The notes beneath the pieces are model-generated. The model made no database searches and was not told where the DNA came from. It saw nothing but the letters and a program-made list of their open reading frames with translations. Position numbers and translations under genes: made by a program. This document shows positions 36,643-47,215 of a stretch of 64,000 bases of DNA, piece by piece; the stretch's first letter is position 1, and the number at the start of each line of letters is the position of its first letter. The DNA is from Apirhabdus apintestini (GTDB taxonomy: Bacteria; Pseudomonadota; Gammaproteobacteria; Enterobacterales; Enterobacteriaceae): positions 682,001 through 746,000 of the forward strand of contig CP138906.1 of NCBI GenBank assembly GCA_033977085.1. The letters are read 5' to 3'.

Positions 36643-37420
36643 TGGTCGAACTACAACATCAACGGCTGATGGTGCTTGCTGAACAGCCCAGCTGGACAGC
36701 CTTATCGGCGCGGCGCCGGCACTGTCGCAACAGGCAGTGGATCAGGAATGGAGCTATATGGACTTCCTGGAGCACCTGCTACATGAGGAGAAACTGGCCC
36801 GGCATCAGCGTAAACAGGCGATGTACACGCGGATGGCAGCCTTCCCGGCGGTGAAGACGTTCGAGGAATACGACTTCACCTTCGCCACCGGCGCACCTCA
36901 GAAGCAAATCCAGTCGCTGCGTTCCCTGAGCTTCATCGAACGTAACGAAAACATCGTGTTGCTGGGCCCCTCGGGCGTGGGGAAAACACATCTGGCGATA
37001 GCCATGGGCTACGAGGCAGTACGGGCGGGCATCAAGGTTCGCTTCACAACAGCAGCGGACCTGCTGTTACAGCTGTCGACTTCCCAGCGTCAGGGGCGTT
37101 ACAAAACGACACTCAATCGCGGTGTCATGGCCCCCAAACTGCTCATCATCGACGAAATAGGCTATCTGCCGTTCAGCCAGGAAGAGGCAAAGCTGTTCTT
37201 CCAGGTCATTGCCAAACGTTACGAAAAGAGCGCGATGATCCTGACCTCTAACCTGCCGTTCGGGCAGTGGGACCAGACGTTCGCGGGTGATGCAGCCCTG
37301 ACATCGGCAATGCTGGACCGGATCTTACATCACTCACACGTAGTCCAGATAAAAGGAGAGAGCTATCGACTGAAGCAGAAACGAAAGGCCGGGGTTATAG
37401 CGGAAGCTAATCCTGAGTAA
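36639..37420 (+). pseudogene. istB: IstB helper ATPase, copy 3, frameshifted near the start
   Basis: A T is missing near codon 16, so the ATG at 36639 leads into a wrong frame. An internal ATG at 36737 (MDQEWSYMDFLEHLLHEEK) opens the rest of the correct frame to 37420, including Walker A and B, so a protein 33 residues shorter could still be made. Confidence 0.9.
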
Positions 37421-37742
37421 GCAAGGTGGATCAATATTAGACCGTTGGTGGTGACGGTAAGTGGATCACTTTTTACCCGTTGTTGACACCGTAGAGCAGG
37501 CGGCGCGTTCCGTAATCGGGAGCGAGCGTCACTGGCAGCATACCGGGCATGAATACACGCTGTGGCTGGATGGTGAAGAGGTAATGATTCGTGCCAATCA
37601 ACTGGATTTTTCCGGTGATGAAATAGAGGAAGGTATGTGTTATTACGATGAAGAAAGCCTTTCGTTATGCGGGGTTGAAGATTTTTACGCGTAGTAAATG
37701 CTTATCGAACGTTTGTTAACGAGCGTTAGTTCGATTACGCTA

Positions 37743-37882
<140 letters not shown>

Positions 37883-38053
37883 ACCCTATTTATCTCTTAC
37901 CTCCGTTTTCATCGTTAATCACTGCACGCACTGTTCTGCAGCGCTCTAAATCTATTGATTTAACTCAATCATAAAAGAGTTGTGATCCGCTTCATTTACT
38001 TGTCGATTTGATTGAATATAATCAAACTGATTTTTATTAATCAGGCGGTGGTT

Positions 38054-39013
38054 ATGAAGATAAAAGCGTCAATAGAAAAAATTCCTGGCGGGATGATGAT
38101 CGTCCCTTTAGTACTCGGTGCCCTGATCAATACATTTGCGCCTGAGGCATTACAGGTGGGCGGGTTTACCACTGCGCTGTTCAAGAACGGTGCACCGGCG
38201 CTGTTAGGGGCTTTTCTGCTCTGTATGGGGGCGGGAATTCATATTAAGGCGGCGCCTAAATCATTACTTATCGGCGGCGGTATTACGTTGACAAAATTTG
38301 TCGTGGCCGTCGCGTTTGGTTTTATTGTAGAAAAAGCTTTTGGCGCGAACGGCATTTGGGGACTTTCTTCGGTAGCGATTATTGCGGCGATGAGTAATAC
38401 CAATGGTGGACTATATGCCGCGCTGGCCGGGGAGTTTGGGCAGCAAAATGAGGTCGGTGCCACGCCGTTAATGTCACTCAGCGATGGCCCGATTCTCACC
38501 ATGATTGCACTCGGCTCGGCGGGAATGGCGAACATTCCCATCATGTCGATTGTCGTCGTCATCATTCCCATGTTAATCGGTATGCTGCTTGGTAACCTCG
38601 ATGCGCAAATGCGGGATTTCCTCTCTAAAGGCGGCCCTTTATTAATCCCTTTCTTTGCATTCGCGTTGGGAACCAGTATTGATTTAGGCATGCTGCTTAA
38701 GGGCGGTATTGCGGGGATTTTATTAGGCGTGTTAACCACACTATTGGGCGGATTTTTCAATATCAAAGTTGACCGGCTGTTGGGAGGAACCGGAATTGCC
38801 GGTGCCGCAGCGTCCAGCACCGCGGGAAACGCGGTGGCAACGCCACTGGCGATTGCTACCGCTGACCCTTCTCTGGCGAAGGTGGTCGCTGCCGCTACGC
38901 CTTTGGTTGCGACATCGGTGATTGTCACTGCGATTTTGACTCCAATGCTGACTTCATGGGTAGCAAAGCGTAATCGACGGACGATGCGGGTAGAGGGAGG
39001 AAAAGTAGCGTGA
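38054..39013 (+). CDS. kdgT: 2-keto-3-deoxygluconate permease family transporter
   Basis: Intact protein of about 319 residues in the KdgT family, with ten hydrophobic segments (for example GGMMIVPLVLGALINTFAPE, GILLGVLTTLLGGFFNIKVD) and the glycine/alanine-rich GGTGIAGAAASSTAGNAVAT motif. I choose ATG 38054 (MKIKASIEKIPGG), which matches the family; an in-frame ATG at 38012 would add 14 residues. It heads a three-gene operon with a DtnK-type kinase and PdxA2, so its substrate is more likely an acid sugar such as D-threonate or D-erythronate than ketodeoxygluconate (inference). The kinase GTG overlaps its stop by four bases. Confidence 0.9.
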   Translation: MKIKASIEKIPGGMMIVPLVLGALINTFAPEALQVGGFTTALFKNGAPALLGAFLLCMGAGIHIKAAPKSLLIGGGITLTKFVVAVAFGFIVEKAFGANGIWGLSSVAIIAAMSNTNGGLYAALAGEFGQQNEVGATPLMSLSDGPILTMIALGSAGMANIPIMSIVVVIIPMLIGMLLGNLDAQMRDFLSKGGPLLIPFFAFALGTSIDLGMLLKGGIAGILLGVLTTLLGGFFNIKVDRLLGGTGIAGAAASSTAGNAVATPLAIATADPSLAKVVAAATPLVATSVIVTAILTPMLTSWVAKRNRRTMRVEGGKVA

Positions 39014-40283
39014 AAATGATAGTCATTGCCGATGATTTTACCGGCGCGAATGATACCGGCGTTCAGCTTGCAAAAAAGGGGCCAGAACCGATGTACTCCT
39101 GAGAAGCGATGGCGCTATCTCCCGGCATGCAGACGTACTGGTGGTGAATACGGAAAGCCGGGCGCTGCCGGCGGAACGGGCAGCAGAAGCCGTCAGTCAG
39201 GCGCTGCGCGCCTGGTGTCAGAGCGAGCAAACCGTACCGATTATCTATAAAAAAATTGATTCGACCTTTCGCGGCAACATTGGAGCGGAAATTACGGCGG
39301 CGATGCAAGTCAGCGGTAAACGACTGGCGTTGATTGCCGGCGCTATTCCCGCTGCCGGAAGAATTACCCGCAACGGCGAGTGCCTTGTTAATCATGTTCC
39401 ACTGCTGGAGACCGAGTTTGCCAGCGATCCGCGCACGCCGATCGTCTCTTCACGCATTGCAACACTGATTGGGCTGCAAAGCGCGTTACCCGTTTATGAA
39501 TGTTCTTTGGAGCAGGTTCGCAGTGGTGCGCTGGCCGATCGCTTAATACAAATAGCCGGCAAAGAGAGAGCGCTGATCGTGCTGGATGCAGAGCAGGAAA
39601 GTGATTTGCAGGCCATCGCGCTGGCGGCATTTCAATTGCCGGAAGTTCCCCTGCTGGTTGGCGCAGCCGGGCTTGCGAATGCGCTTCCTGCGGAGCGATA
39701 TCTGACGCCATTGCAACAATTGCCTGTCCTCGTTATCGCGGGTTCAATGAGTGAAGCTACCCGACGTCAGGTGGAGCAGGCGCAGCGGCAGGGGCGTCTC
39801 GACGTGGTTGATGCGGATGTCGAATGCCTGCTATCGCCGCAGGCTGATGCCCATAGCGCGCATATTATTGAAGCCGCCTGCGAAATTTTACTGCGCCAGC
39901 GCCACTGTGCAATTCGCACCAGTCGCCGCGCCGACGATCGGAATAACATTGAGGCATTAGCCGCGCGCTATGCGCTGGATAGGGAAGAATTAGGTGCGCG
40001 GTTAAGCCAGCGAATAGGCGACATTACGCTGGCAATACTCGAACGTACGCGAACCGGTGGGCTGTTTTTAACCGGCGGTGATATGGCGACCGCGGTTGCG
40101 AATGCGCTGGGAGCAGAAGGATACCGGATCCAGCGCGAGGTGGTTCCCTGTATTCCCTGTGGCACCTTTATTAATAGCGAGATAGACGATCTGCCGGTTA
40201 TCACAAAAGCCGGGGGATTTGGAAGTGACAACACGCTGTGTGACGCGCTTTATTTTATTGAGGAGATGTATCGTGGTCAGTAA
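39010..40283 (+). pseudogene. dtnK: D-threonate kinase-like four-carbon acid sugar kinase, one frameshift
   Basis: DUF1537/YgbK-family kinase closely resembling Salmonella DtnK, which phosphorylates D-threonate at the 4-hydroxyl. N-terminal VIADDFTGANDTGVQLAKK and C-terminal GGLFLTGGDMATAVANALG and IPCGTFINSEIDDLPVITKA are diagnostic. One A is missing from the run at 39072-39077. Corrected length is about 424 residues. The GTG at 39010 overlaps the kdgT stop (GTGA) and yields the family start M-K-M-I-V-I-A-D-D. The 3' end overlaps pdxA2 by 11 bases. Confidence 0.92.
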
Positions 40284-41255
40284 AACTGTTGCTGTAACGA
40301 TGGGCGATCCTGCGGGAATCGGTCCGGAAATTATACTTAAAGCGCTGAGTGAAACCGAACTCGCCGGTGCGCCGGTTGTGGTGGTGGGATGTTTGAGCAC
40401 ACTGCAGCGCTTACAGCATGCCGGTATCGGCGAAGCCGTAACGCTGTGCCCCATCCAGCACGCCGCCGACGCGCATTTTTCTCCGGATAAAATTCACGTT
40501 ATCGATGAGCCACTGGCCGATCCTGATGCGCTGATACCGGGGAAAGTGCAGCCTGAGGCGGGAGATTTAGCATATCGCTGCGTGAAACGAGCAACTGAAA
40601 TGGCGATGGCGGGTGAGGTGCAGGCTATTGCGACCGCGCCGCTGAATAAAGAAGCGCTACATTTAGCCGGGCATCTTTATCCCGGACACACCGAGCTGCT
40701 GGCCACGCTTACGGAAAGCCGTGATTATGCGATGGTGCTCTATACCGATAAATTAAAAGTGATCCACGTTACCACGCATATCGCATTACGTAAGTTTCTG
40801 GATACCTTAAACCAGCCGCGTATTGAAACCGTGATAGGGCTAGCGGATAGTTTTTTGAAACGGGTGGGATACCAAAAGCCGCGTATCGCTGTGGCGGGCG
40901 TTAACCCGCATGCGGGTGAACACGGCCTTTTTGGTGATGAAGAGGCGCGTTTTGTTACGCCCGCAATTGAAGCATGCGCCGCACGGGGGATAAACGTATC
41001 CGGCCCCTGCCCGCCGGATACTGTGTTTCTTCAGGCGCACGAAGGACTGTACGATATGGTTGTCGCGATGTATCACGACCAGGGCATATTCCATTAAAAC
41101 TACTTGGTTTCTATGATGGCGTGAACATTACTGCGGGGCTGCCTTTTATCCGTACCTCCGCCGATCACGGGACCGCGTTTGATATCGCCTGGCAGGGAAA
41201 AGCAAATGCCGCCAGTATGGCGACCTCTATTCATCTGGCGATGCAGTTAGCCTAG
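40273..41255 (+). pseudogene. pdxA2: 4-phospho-D-threonate dehydrogenase PdxA2, one frameshift
   Basis: PdxA2 oxidises and decarboxylates 4-phospho-D-threonate to DHAP, completing a pathway with DtnK. MGDPAGIGPEIILKAL, TAPLNKEALHLAGHLYPGHT and the metal-binding His and Asp residues are present. One G is missing next to a CCAGG site at 41080-41083; corrected, MYHDQGHIPLKLLGFYDG continues to the stop at 41253. Length is 327 residues, as in Salmonella. The GTG at 40273 overlaps the end of dtnK. Confidence 0.92.
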
Positions 41256-41266
41256 TTGCGTAAAAA

Positions 41267-41299
41267 CGCCCGGTTGATGGAAGCTTCTTCTGCCGGGCG
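41267..41299 (+). terminator. Possible terminator after pdxA2
   Basis: CGCCCGG (41267-41273) pairs with CCGGGCG (41293-41299) around a 19-base loop. Only a weak T-rich tail follows. Confidence 0.4.
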
Positions 41300-41580
41300 G
41301 TTTGCTTCCACCGGTAGATTTCAGTAAGCGCTTAACCCTTTTCATCAGATGCTGATGAATTTTATAAGTTTCCGATCGGAAACAGGCCAGTACCGCAATG
41401 TTTTCTGATTCAGGTTTAGCAAAAGAAGAAAAGGCTGTCAGAGATAGCGGCACCCTGTACGGTTTGCCATAGATTGGCAGGTTAATATCAGCCTGGGATT
41501 TGCGGCGATACGTGCAGACGGAATAGCAGGGGCGCAGCATCTAAATTGCCGATGCTGCGCAAATCTATTAAGCGAAATAA

Positions 41581-42292
41581 TTAAAGATAGAATAGCTCGA
41601 TAGACATTTGTCCGTTCTGGTGAATTGCCTGGCTGACGTTACCCAAGCTCGGATACTTTATTAATATTTGCCTGCAGCGCCAGCGGTGCTGAAAAGGTGG
41701 TGAATTTAAGCGGCGTATTTCCGCCACCTTCGGTGCTCCGCCATGAAAGGACGGTTTGGTTGCCGGCCACCCATGGGCCGCTCAAATTCGTGACAAGTTC
41801 CAAATCGCTCCACGAACCGCCGCTATCTTTACTGATCAATGTGTTTAATGGTTGCGGCTGGCCGTCGATGATAGCTTTGGTGGTATTCAGAATAGCCTGG
41901 TAATTACCGATCAACTTGCCTTCACTTGTTAAACCTAGCCCGTTTATTAAGTTTGCCGTCGCGCCGCGATTGAACGTGAAGTTCAAGGTTTTTGGCATGG
42001 CTACGGCGCTGCTTGCCTGCGCGTCAGAGACGCGAAGGCCTACAAATGTTGGCGCTTCGCATGTAATAGAGAAGTCCAGTCGTTTCTCTGGCAGCGTGGT
42101 ATAGCTATCCGGTGAAAGCGTACTGGTGACTATTGTGCCGTAATCAAATGTGCCGCCACCCAATAAACTGGGAGTACAGGCAACCGGCACAATAGTACCG
42201 ATAACTTTAACATCTACGCTATCGGCGGCTACGGCGCTATTAATATTTAAGGCCGCTGCCAGTATAGCGAGGGGAAAATAAATCCTTTTCAT
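41581..42292 (-). pseudogene. DUF1120-family secreted protein, one frameshift at the C terminus
   Basis: Secreted protein with an N-terminal signal peptide (MKRIYFPLAILAAALNINSAVA, cleavage before ADS). Its body resembles the DUF1120 family found near fimbrial genes (DVKVIGTIVPVACTPSLLGG, LDFSITCEAPTFVGLRVSD). The two cysteines probably form a disulphide. As read it stops at 41639 after VSELG. Removing one extra base next to AGCT (41643-41649) extends it to NVSQAIHQNGQMSIELFYL, ending at 41581, with about 236 residues. The role is unknown; there are no fimbrial usher or chaperone genes nearby. Confidence 0.8.
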
Positions 42293-43219
42293 TATTCATA
42301 TCCTCCCTGAAACTCTTATGAGGGTGTGTTCATTGAAGAAAAATCTCAATGCATGGCGATAAATATATGCATCGATTCTTGAATTTAAAAGGGAGTAATT
42401 TAATGTGTAAACGGTTCCCTTATCAGGCATTTATATCTAATAAATATATGTTGTCAATAGTTCAAATTAATTCTATGTTAGCGTGATGGGAAGATGATTT
42501 TATTTTAATTTTTTGAAAAATAAGTGATTTTTAATTAATTTATTTATATGGTTAACTCTGTGTAAAAAGTGTGAAAGCTACTTTTTAAGAATAGTCATTC
42601 AGCGATTTCCCGCATACTATGAATTCACGGCTGTGAAATTTTAACAATATATTGCTATTAGGTTAATTCTAAACTCGAATAGGGAGGAAGACACAAGTGC
42701 AGACAATGTTTTTTCATTAAGCTGGCAAAACATGTTTCATATCGCTGCGCCCGGGGTTCTATCTTTTTCTGTTGCCTGGTATTTAGCCAGTGAATATCTG
42801 CTCGCCTAATTGAGGTATATATCTGAACTACTTGCTCAGGTGAAGGAGACGTTTGCTTTCATCAGCCCCTCTGGAAGGAGACTGAAAATTAGCGTAATCG
42901 GGGCCGAAGAGGCTCTTTTATTGGGGGCAGCGCATCTGCCTTCGCGCCGGTATCGTCACAGCTTCGGCTGTTTTATATCACCTTCCAGAAAAGATTATGC
43001 GTAGCGGCAGAGCGCTGAGGCTGTTTTGTAGGATACGGCCTGTATCGAAGAATTTACGTTCGGCGCGCACGCTGGCAGCGTGATGTTATGAGATAGCGTT
43101 ACGGCTAGTGCGAAATAGGTCAGATGCGACGACTATTGGGCCAGAGGGCGTTTTTACCGGACATAGTGTGGTGAAAAACGCTGGCCATTGAATTGATGAT
43201 GCTACTTTAAAAAGCGGTA
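42293..43219. other. AT-rich region upstream of the DUF1120 gene and downstream of speD
   Basis: About 930 bases. A possible small protein gene (42697-42809) lies inside. The rest holds no frame I can support; a 64-codon frame at 42810-43004 is not recognised. The AT-rich part (42340-42660) probably contains the promoter of the DUF1120 gene. Confidence 0.4.
42697..42809 (+). pseudogene. Possible small membrane protein, broken by a T-run
   Basis: A strong Shine-Dalgarno (AGGGAGGAAG, 42680-42689) precedes GTG 42697. As read, the frame stops after seven codons at a run of six T (42709-42714). With seven T it would read about 37 residues, MQTMFFSLSWQNMFHIAAPG followed by a hydrophobic LSFSVAWYLASEYLLA, and stop at 42807, a typical small single-helix membrane protein. 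I do not recognise it. The lesion type matches those elsewhere in the window. Confidence 0.35.
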
Positions 43220-43245
43220 ATAACCACCTTGCCGCAGGCGGTTAT
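43220..43245 (-). terminator. speD: speD terminator
   Basis: On the coding strand ATAACCGCC and GGTGGTTAT pair over nine bases (one G-U), followed by TACCGCTTTTT. It lies eight bases beyond the speD stop. Confidence 0.7.
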
Positions 43246-43252
43246 CTTGAGA

Positions 43253-44047
43253 TCACACGCTGGGGATGTTGTGTCCGTAGTAAATTTCGCGCATCTCTTT
43301 CCACAATAACTGGGTAATTGCATCGCGCTCTGCAGCGGTAAGATCTTCTGGCCGGGTGTGGAACATATAGTGTTTTAAATCAAAGGCTTTTAAAAGCATC
43401 TTGGTATGAAAGATGTTTTCCTGATAGACATTGACATCCGTCATGTCATACAGCGCTTTCATATCCTGCGGCATAAAGTTTTGGATGGAGTTGATATCAT
43501 GGTCGATAAAATGCTTCTTTCCTTTTACATCGCGGGTAAATCCCCGCACGCGATAATCAATAGTGACAATATCTGATTCAAGCTGATGGATTAGGTAGTT
43601 CAGGGCATTGAGCGGCGAAATTACGCCGCAGGTGGATACTTCGATATCTGCGCGAAAAGTGCATAATCCGCTGCGAGGATCGCTTTCGGGATAGGTATGT
43701 ACGCAAATATGACTTTTATCTAAATGCGCGACTACGCTGCCCGGCAGCGGACCGGGGTGCTCGCTGGTGTCAATCAGCTTCGGATCGATAGGTTCTTCGC
43801 ACATTAAAATGGTGACGCTGGCGCCCTGAGGATCGTAATCCTGGCGCGCAACGTTCAGAATATTCGCGCCAATTATCGTGCAGGTTTCGGTAAGGATTTC
43901 TGTGAGCCGGTTAGCGTTGTACAGCTCATCAATATAGGCGATATATCCATCGCGTTCTTCTGCTGTTTTGACATAGCAGATATCGTAAATACAAAAACTG
44001 AGACTTTTCGTCAGATTATTAAAGCCGTGCAGTTTGATTTTATTCAA
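43253..44047 (-). CDS. speD: S-adenosylmethionine decarboxylase proenzyme SpeD
   Basis: Intact 264-residue protein, the E. coli length. It self-cleaves at VVAHLDKSHICVHTYPE, between Lys and Ser, to form the pyruvoyl group. The product decarboxyadenosylmethionine donates the aminopropyl group for spermidine. FRADIEVSTCGVISPL contains the processing and catalytic residues. It lies downstream of speE in the same operon. Confidence 0.96.
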   Translation of the reverse strand: MNKIKLHGFNNLTKSLSFCIYDICYVKTAEERDGYIAYIDELYNANRLTEILTETCTIIGANILNVARQDYDPQGASVTILMCEEPIDPKLIDTSEHPGPLPGSVVAHLDKSHICVHTYPESDPRSGLCTFRADIEVSTCGVISPLNALNYLIHQLESDIVTIDYRVRGFTRDVKGKKHFIDHDINSIQNFMPQDMKALYDMTDVNVYQENIFHTKMLLKAFDLKHYMFHTRPEDLTAAERDAITQLLWKEMREIYYGHNIPSV

Positions 44048-44106
44048 TTTGGCTCACCTCCTTAACAGTATGTCAGGGTATTAGGGATCCATAGCGGGTG
44101 GTCAGG

Positions 44107-44964
44107 TTAAGCGTTAAGCGCATCCAGTAAATATTGCGGCAGTGCGAATGCTGCGCAGTGTATTGCCGGATTATAGTAGCGGCAGCGTAGGCCGGCCCGG
44201 TGAAAACGGGCCTGAATGGTATCAGGCTGCAAATGGCGCAGCGCTTCGTTATCCGTCGCCCAGGCAAAAACCATAGGGCCGCCGTAATAAGTGGGAACCG
44301 CCGCCTGATAAAAGCTGGCATCGGCAAAAGTATGGCTCAGCCGGTGATAACTCTCTTGTGCTTCATCCTGCTGCAGAAAACAAACGCCGTTTTGGGCGAC
44401 GAAAACACCGCCCGGGTTCAGGCAGCGCCGACAGCCGGTATAAAACTCAGAGGTAAAAAGCGATGCGCCTGGTCCGATAGGATCGGTGCAATCAGAAATA
44501 ATGACATCAAATGTGCGCTGAGTCTGGGTAACGAAATTGACGCCGTCATCAATGATTAGATTCAGCCTGGGATCGTCATAAGCGCCGGCGCTGTGGCGGG
44601 GCAGATACTGGCGACAAAAATCGATGACGCTGGCATCTATCTCCACCATCGTGACGGTTTCTACGTCCTGATGGCGACACACCTCGCGTAGCATACCGCC
44701 ATCGCCGCCGCCGATAATCAATACGTGTTTTACATGCCCGTGAGCCAGTAGCGGTACGTGAGTCAGCATCTCATGGTAAATAAATTCATCGCGCTCGGTA
44801 GTTTGTATCACGCCATCAAGCGCCATCACCCGGCCAAAGGCGGCATTTTCAAAAATAATCAGATCCTGAAGCGCGGTACGTTCGCGATAGAGTACGCGAT
44901 CGACGCTAAAGTATTGGCCAAACTGCGGATGCAGCGTTTCATTCCATACGGTGAGATCGCACAT
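44107..44964 (-). CDS. speE: Spermidine synthase SpeE
   Basis: Intact 285-residue aminopropyltransferase that makes spermidine from putrescine and decarboxylated SAM. It has the nucleotide-binding HVLIIGGGDGGMLREVCRH, the acidic MVEIDASVIDFCRQYLP and the catalytic ISDCTDPIGPGASLF segments. E. coli SpeE is 288 residues. It is followed 59 bases later by speD. The polyamine pathway here is intact, while the putative polyamine catabolic cluster at 26.6-31 kb reads as frameshifted. Confidence 0.96.
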   Translation of the reverse strand: MCDLTVWNETLHPQFGQYFSVDRVLYRERTALQDLIIFENAAFGRVMALDGVIQTTERDEFIYHEMLTHVPLLAHGHVKHVLIIGGGDGGMLREVCRHQDVETVTMVEIDASVIDFCRQYLPRHSAGAYDDPRLNLIIDDGVNFVTQTQRTFDVIISDCTDPIGPGASLFTSEFYTGCRRCLNPGGVFVAQNGVCFLQQDEAQESYHRLSHTFADASFYQAAVPTYYGGPMVFAWATDNEALRHLQPDTIQARFHRAGLRCRYYNPAIHCAAFALPQYLLDALNA

Positions 44965-45011
44965 AATACGCCCCTTTGTTAACGTATGGTTAAAGATAAC
45001 GCAACATGGTA

Positions 45012-45047
45012 GCTAACAATAGCCCGGCATGCACGGTTATTGTTAGC
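45012..45047 (-). promoter_or_regulatory. Long hairpin between yacC and speE
   Basis: GCTAACAATAGCC (45012-45024) pairs with GGTTATTGTTAGC (45035-45047) over 13 bases with one G-U around a 10-base loop. It lies between the yacC stop and the speE start, so it may end the yacC transcript or shape the speE leader. Confidence 0.5.
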
Positions 45048-45063
45048 AGGGTAAAGCGAGGAT

Positions 45064-45418
45064 TATTTTACGTAGGCTAATAAGTTAAAGGAGTCGCGCG
45101 CCAGCGCTTTGCATTTTTAGATCTGGCGATGGCGATGCCGCTGAGGTCGCGATAGCTATCTTCGCCCAGCGCTTTCATGTTGAAACTCTCGTAATTGCTC
45201 AGATCCCACTGATTTTGCTCGGCAAAAATACCAGCGCACGGCGGATTAGGTTGTTAGGCAGGTTCTGGTAGCCGCAATCATTTTTGAGATAAACGAATAC
45301 CGCCGTGAGATCGGCGATATCTTCCGCTTCAGATTCGCTTAATGCCTGGCTGGTGGCGGAAAACCCTAACAGACTGCCCAGCAGGGCTACCTGGATCAAC
45401 TTGGATCAACTTCTTCAT
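45064..45418 (-). pseudogene. yacC: Periplasmic protein YacC, three lesions
   Basis: Small secreted protein with conserved ALSESEAEDIADLTAVFVYL and KNDCGYQNLPN. Three lesions break it. A 10-bp tandem duplication (GGATCAACTT twice, 45392-45411) lies just after the start codon, a one-base loss at the run 45224-45228, and another at 45114-45118. Corrected, it reads MKKLIQVALLGSLLG to ARDSFNLLAYVK and stops at 45064, about 114 residues like E. coli YacC. The duplication cannot be a homopolymer read error, so this gene is probably genuinely inactive, unless a TTG at 45399 is used. Confidence 0.88.
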
Positions 45419-45500
45419 GACATCTACCGACAATGAACAGAACTTTCACGTTAGCATATTTCTTTACCGTTCGGCGTTCCTTTATTCCGAACCGCATTTC

Positions 45501-45530
45501 TTGACCTTACCGTTAGGGAGGGTTTATGCT
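45501..45530 (+). promoter_or_regulatory. cueO: Probable CueR-controlled promoter of cueO
   Basis: TTGACC (-35, 45501-45506) and TATGCT (-10, 45525-45530) flank an 18-bp spacer holding the imperfect dyad ACCTTACCGTTAGGGAGGGT. This resembles the MerR-type CueR site of E. coli cueO, where a 19-bp spacer requires CueR distortion; the one-base-shorter spacer could be real or reflect an indel in a G-run. Confidence 0.6.
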
Positions 45531-45563
45531 GCCGGCGGTTATCTTTTATCCAAGGAATAGCAT

Positions 45564-47164
45564 ATGCAGCGTCGTGATTTTTTGAAATATTCCGCCGCCC
45601 TGGGCGCCGTTAGCGCCTTCCCTTTTATCAGTCGTGCGGCACAGCCGCTTACGCGTCCGACGCTGCCGATCCCGGCGCTGCTTGAACCCGATGCCCGCGG
45701 GCGCGTGACGCTTATCGCTCAGGCGGGCAAAACAGCATTCAATGGCAAAGATGCCGCCACGTGGGGCTATAACGGCGCGCTATTAGGGCCGGCGCTGCGC
45801 GTGCGGCAGGGGCAAAATGTCAGTGTTGATATTCACAATCGTTTACCCGAAGCGACGACGGTGCACTGGCATGGGCTGGAAATCCCGGGTGACATTGACG
45901 GCGGGCCGCAGGGTGTTATTGCTCCCGGCGCTATGCGGCAGGTGAGTTTTACGCCGCAGCAGCCTGCGGCTACCTGCTGGTTTCATCCGCATCAGCACGG
46001 CAAAACCGGGCACCAGGTGGCGATGGGGCTGGCGGGGCTGGTGCTGATTGAGGACGAAGCCAGCCGCAAACTAATGCTGCCCCGGCAGTGGGGAATTGAT
46101 GACATTCCGCTCATTATCCAGGACAAACGGTTTGATGCGCGCGGGCAGATTGATTATCGGCTCGATACCATGACTGCCGCCGTGGGCTGGTTTGGCGATA
46201 CGTTATTGTGTAATGGCGTTAACTATCCTCAGCACGCAGCGCCGCGAGGCTGGCTACGCCTGCGTATATTGAATGGCTGTAATGCGCGTTCTTTGATGAT
46301 AACGACCAGCGATAAACGACCGCTCTATGTAATCGGCAGCGACGGCGGCTTGCTGAGTGAGCCGGTAAAACTGGATGCGCTGCCTGTGCTGATGGGCGAA
46401 CGTTTTGAGGTACTGGTCGAAGTAAGCGGGGCCACGGCCTTTGATATTCTCACGCTGCCCGTGAAGCAAATGGGGATGGTGGTGGCGCCGTTTGACAAAC
46501 CGGTGCCCGTGGCGCGTATTCAGCCCGTTACTGCGATGGCGCCCGGCGCGCTGCCGGACACGCTGGTGAAGCTGCCACCTGTGCCGAAGGCAGAGGGGCG
46601 CAGGAGCGCTGGCTCCAGCTTATGATGGACCCCATGCTTGATATGATGGGCATGCAGGCGCTGCAGGATAAGTACGGACCTCAGGCGATGGCGGGAATGT
46701 CGCACGGGGAAATGGCTAAGATGCACGGCAAGGCATCGCATGCGGGAATGAAAGATGCGCACATGGGGCAGGCGAGCATGGCGCATCACCGGAGCGGCCA
46801 GGGGAATAGTGCGGGCTTTGATTTATTCAGCGCGAATAAAATTAACGGCAAAGCCTTCGACATGAATAAGCCCGCGTTTCAGGCCGCGCGCGGTGAGTAT
46901 GAACGCTGGGTTATTTCCGGCGAAGGCGACATGATGCTGCATCCTTTCCATATTCACGGCGCGCAATTCCGTATTGTTTCGGAAAACGGTCGTGCCGTCG
47001 CGCCGCATCGTCAGGGCTGGAAAGACATTGTGCAGGTTGAGGGCGCACGCAGCGAAGTGCTGGTGCGGTTTAATCACGCCGCTGCCGCCGAATGCGCGTA
47101 CATGGCGCACTGCCATTTGCTGGAACATGAAGATACCGGCATGATGCTTGGTTTTACGGTGTAA
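45564..47164 (+). pseudogene. cueO: Multicopper oxidase CueO, one frameshift
   Basis: Periplasmic cuprous oxidase for copper tolerance, exported by Tat (MQRRDFLKYSAALGAVSAFP). Copper ligands are all visible: TVHWHGLEIPG, CWFHPHQHGKTG, LHPFHIHGAQF and AHCHLLEHEDTGMML. The methionine-rich insert (DPMLDMMGMQALQ to KMHGKASHAGMKDAHMGQ) is typical. One C of a GCCAGG site is missing at 46600; corrected length is 533 residues (E. coli 516). As read it splits into 353 and 180 residues, separating the N-terminal domains from the type 1 copper domain. Confidence 0.93.
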
Positions 47165-47215
47165 CGTTGCGCAGATTGCGGGCAGAGAAACGTTTTAATG
47201 TAGAACAGAAAAAAC

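Noticed and set aside
40219..40272. N-terminal extension of PdxA2
   Set aside because: The upstream in-frame codons overlap dtnK and do not match the family; GTG 40273 gives the exact Salmonella length.
41247..41540. 97-codon frame on the minus strand after pdxA2
   Set aside because: It covers the probable terminator and has no recognisable domain.
42810..43004. 64-codon frame on the plus strand near speD
   Set aside because: No homology recognised and no convincing ribosome site; treated as spacer.
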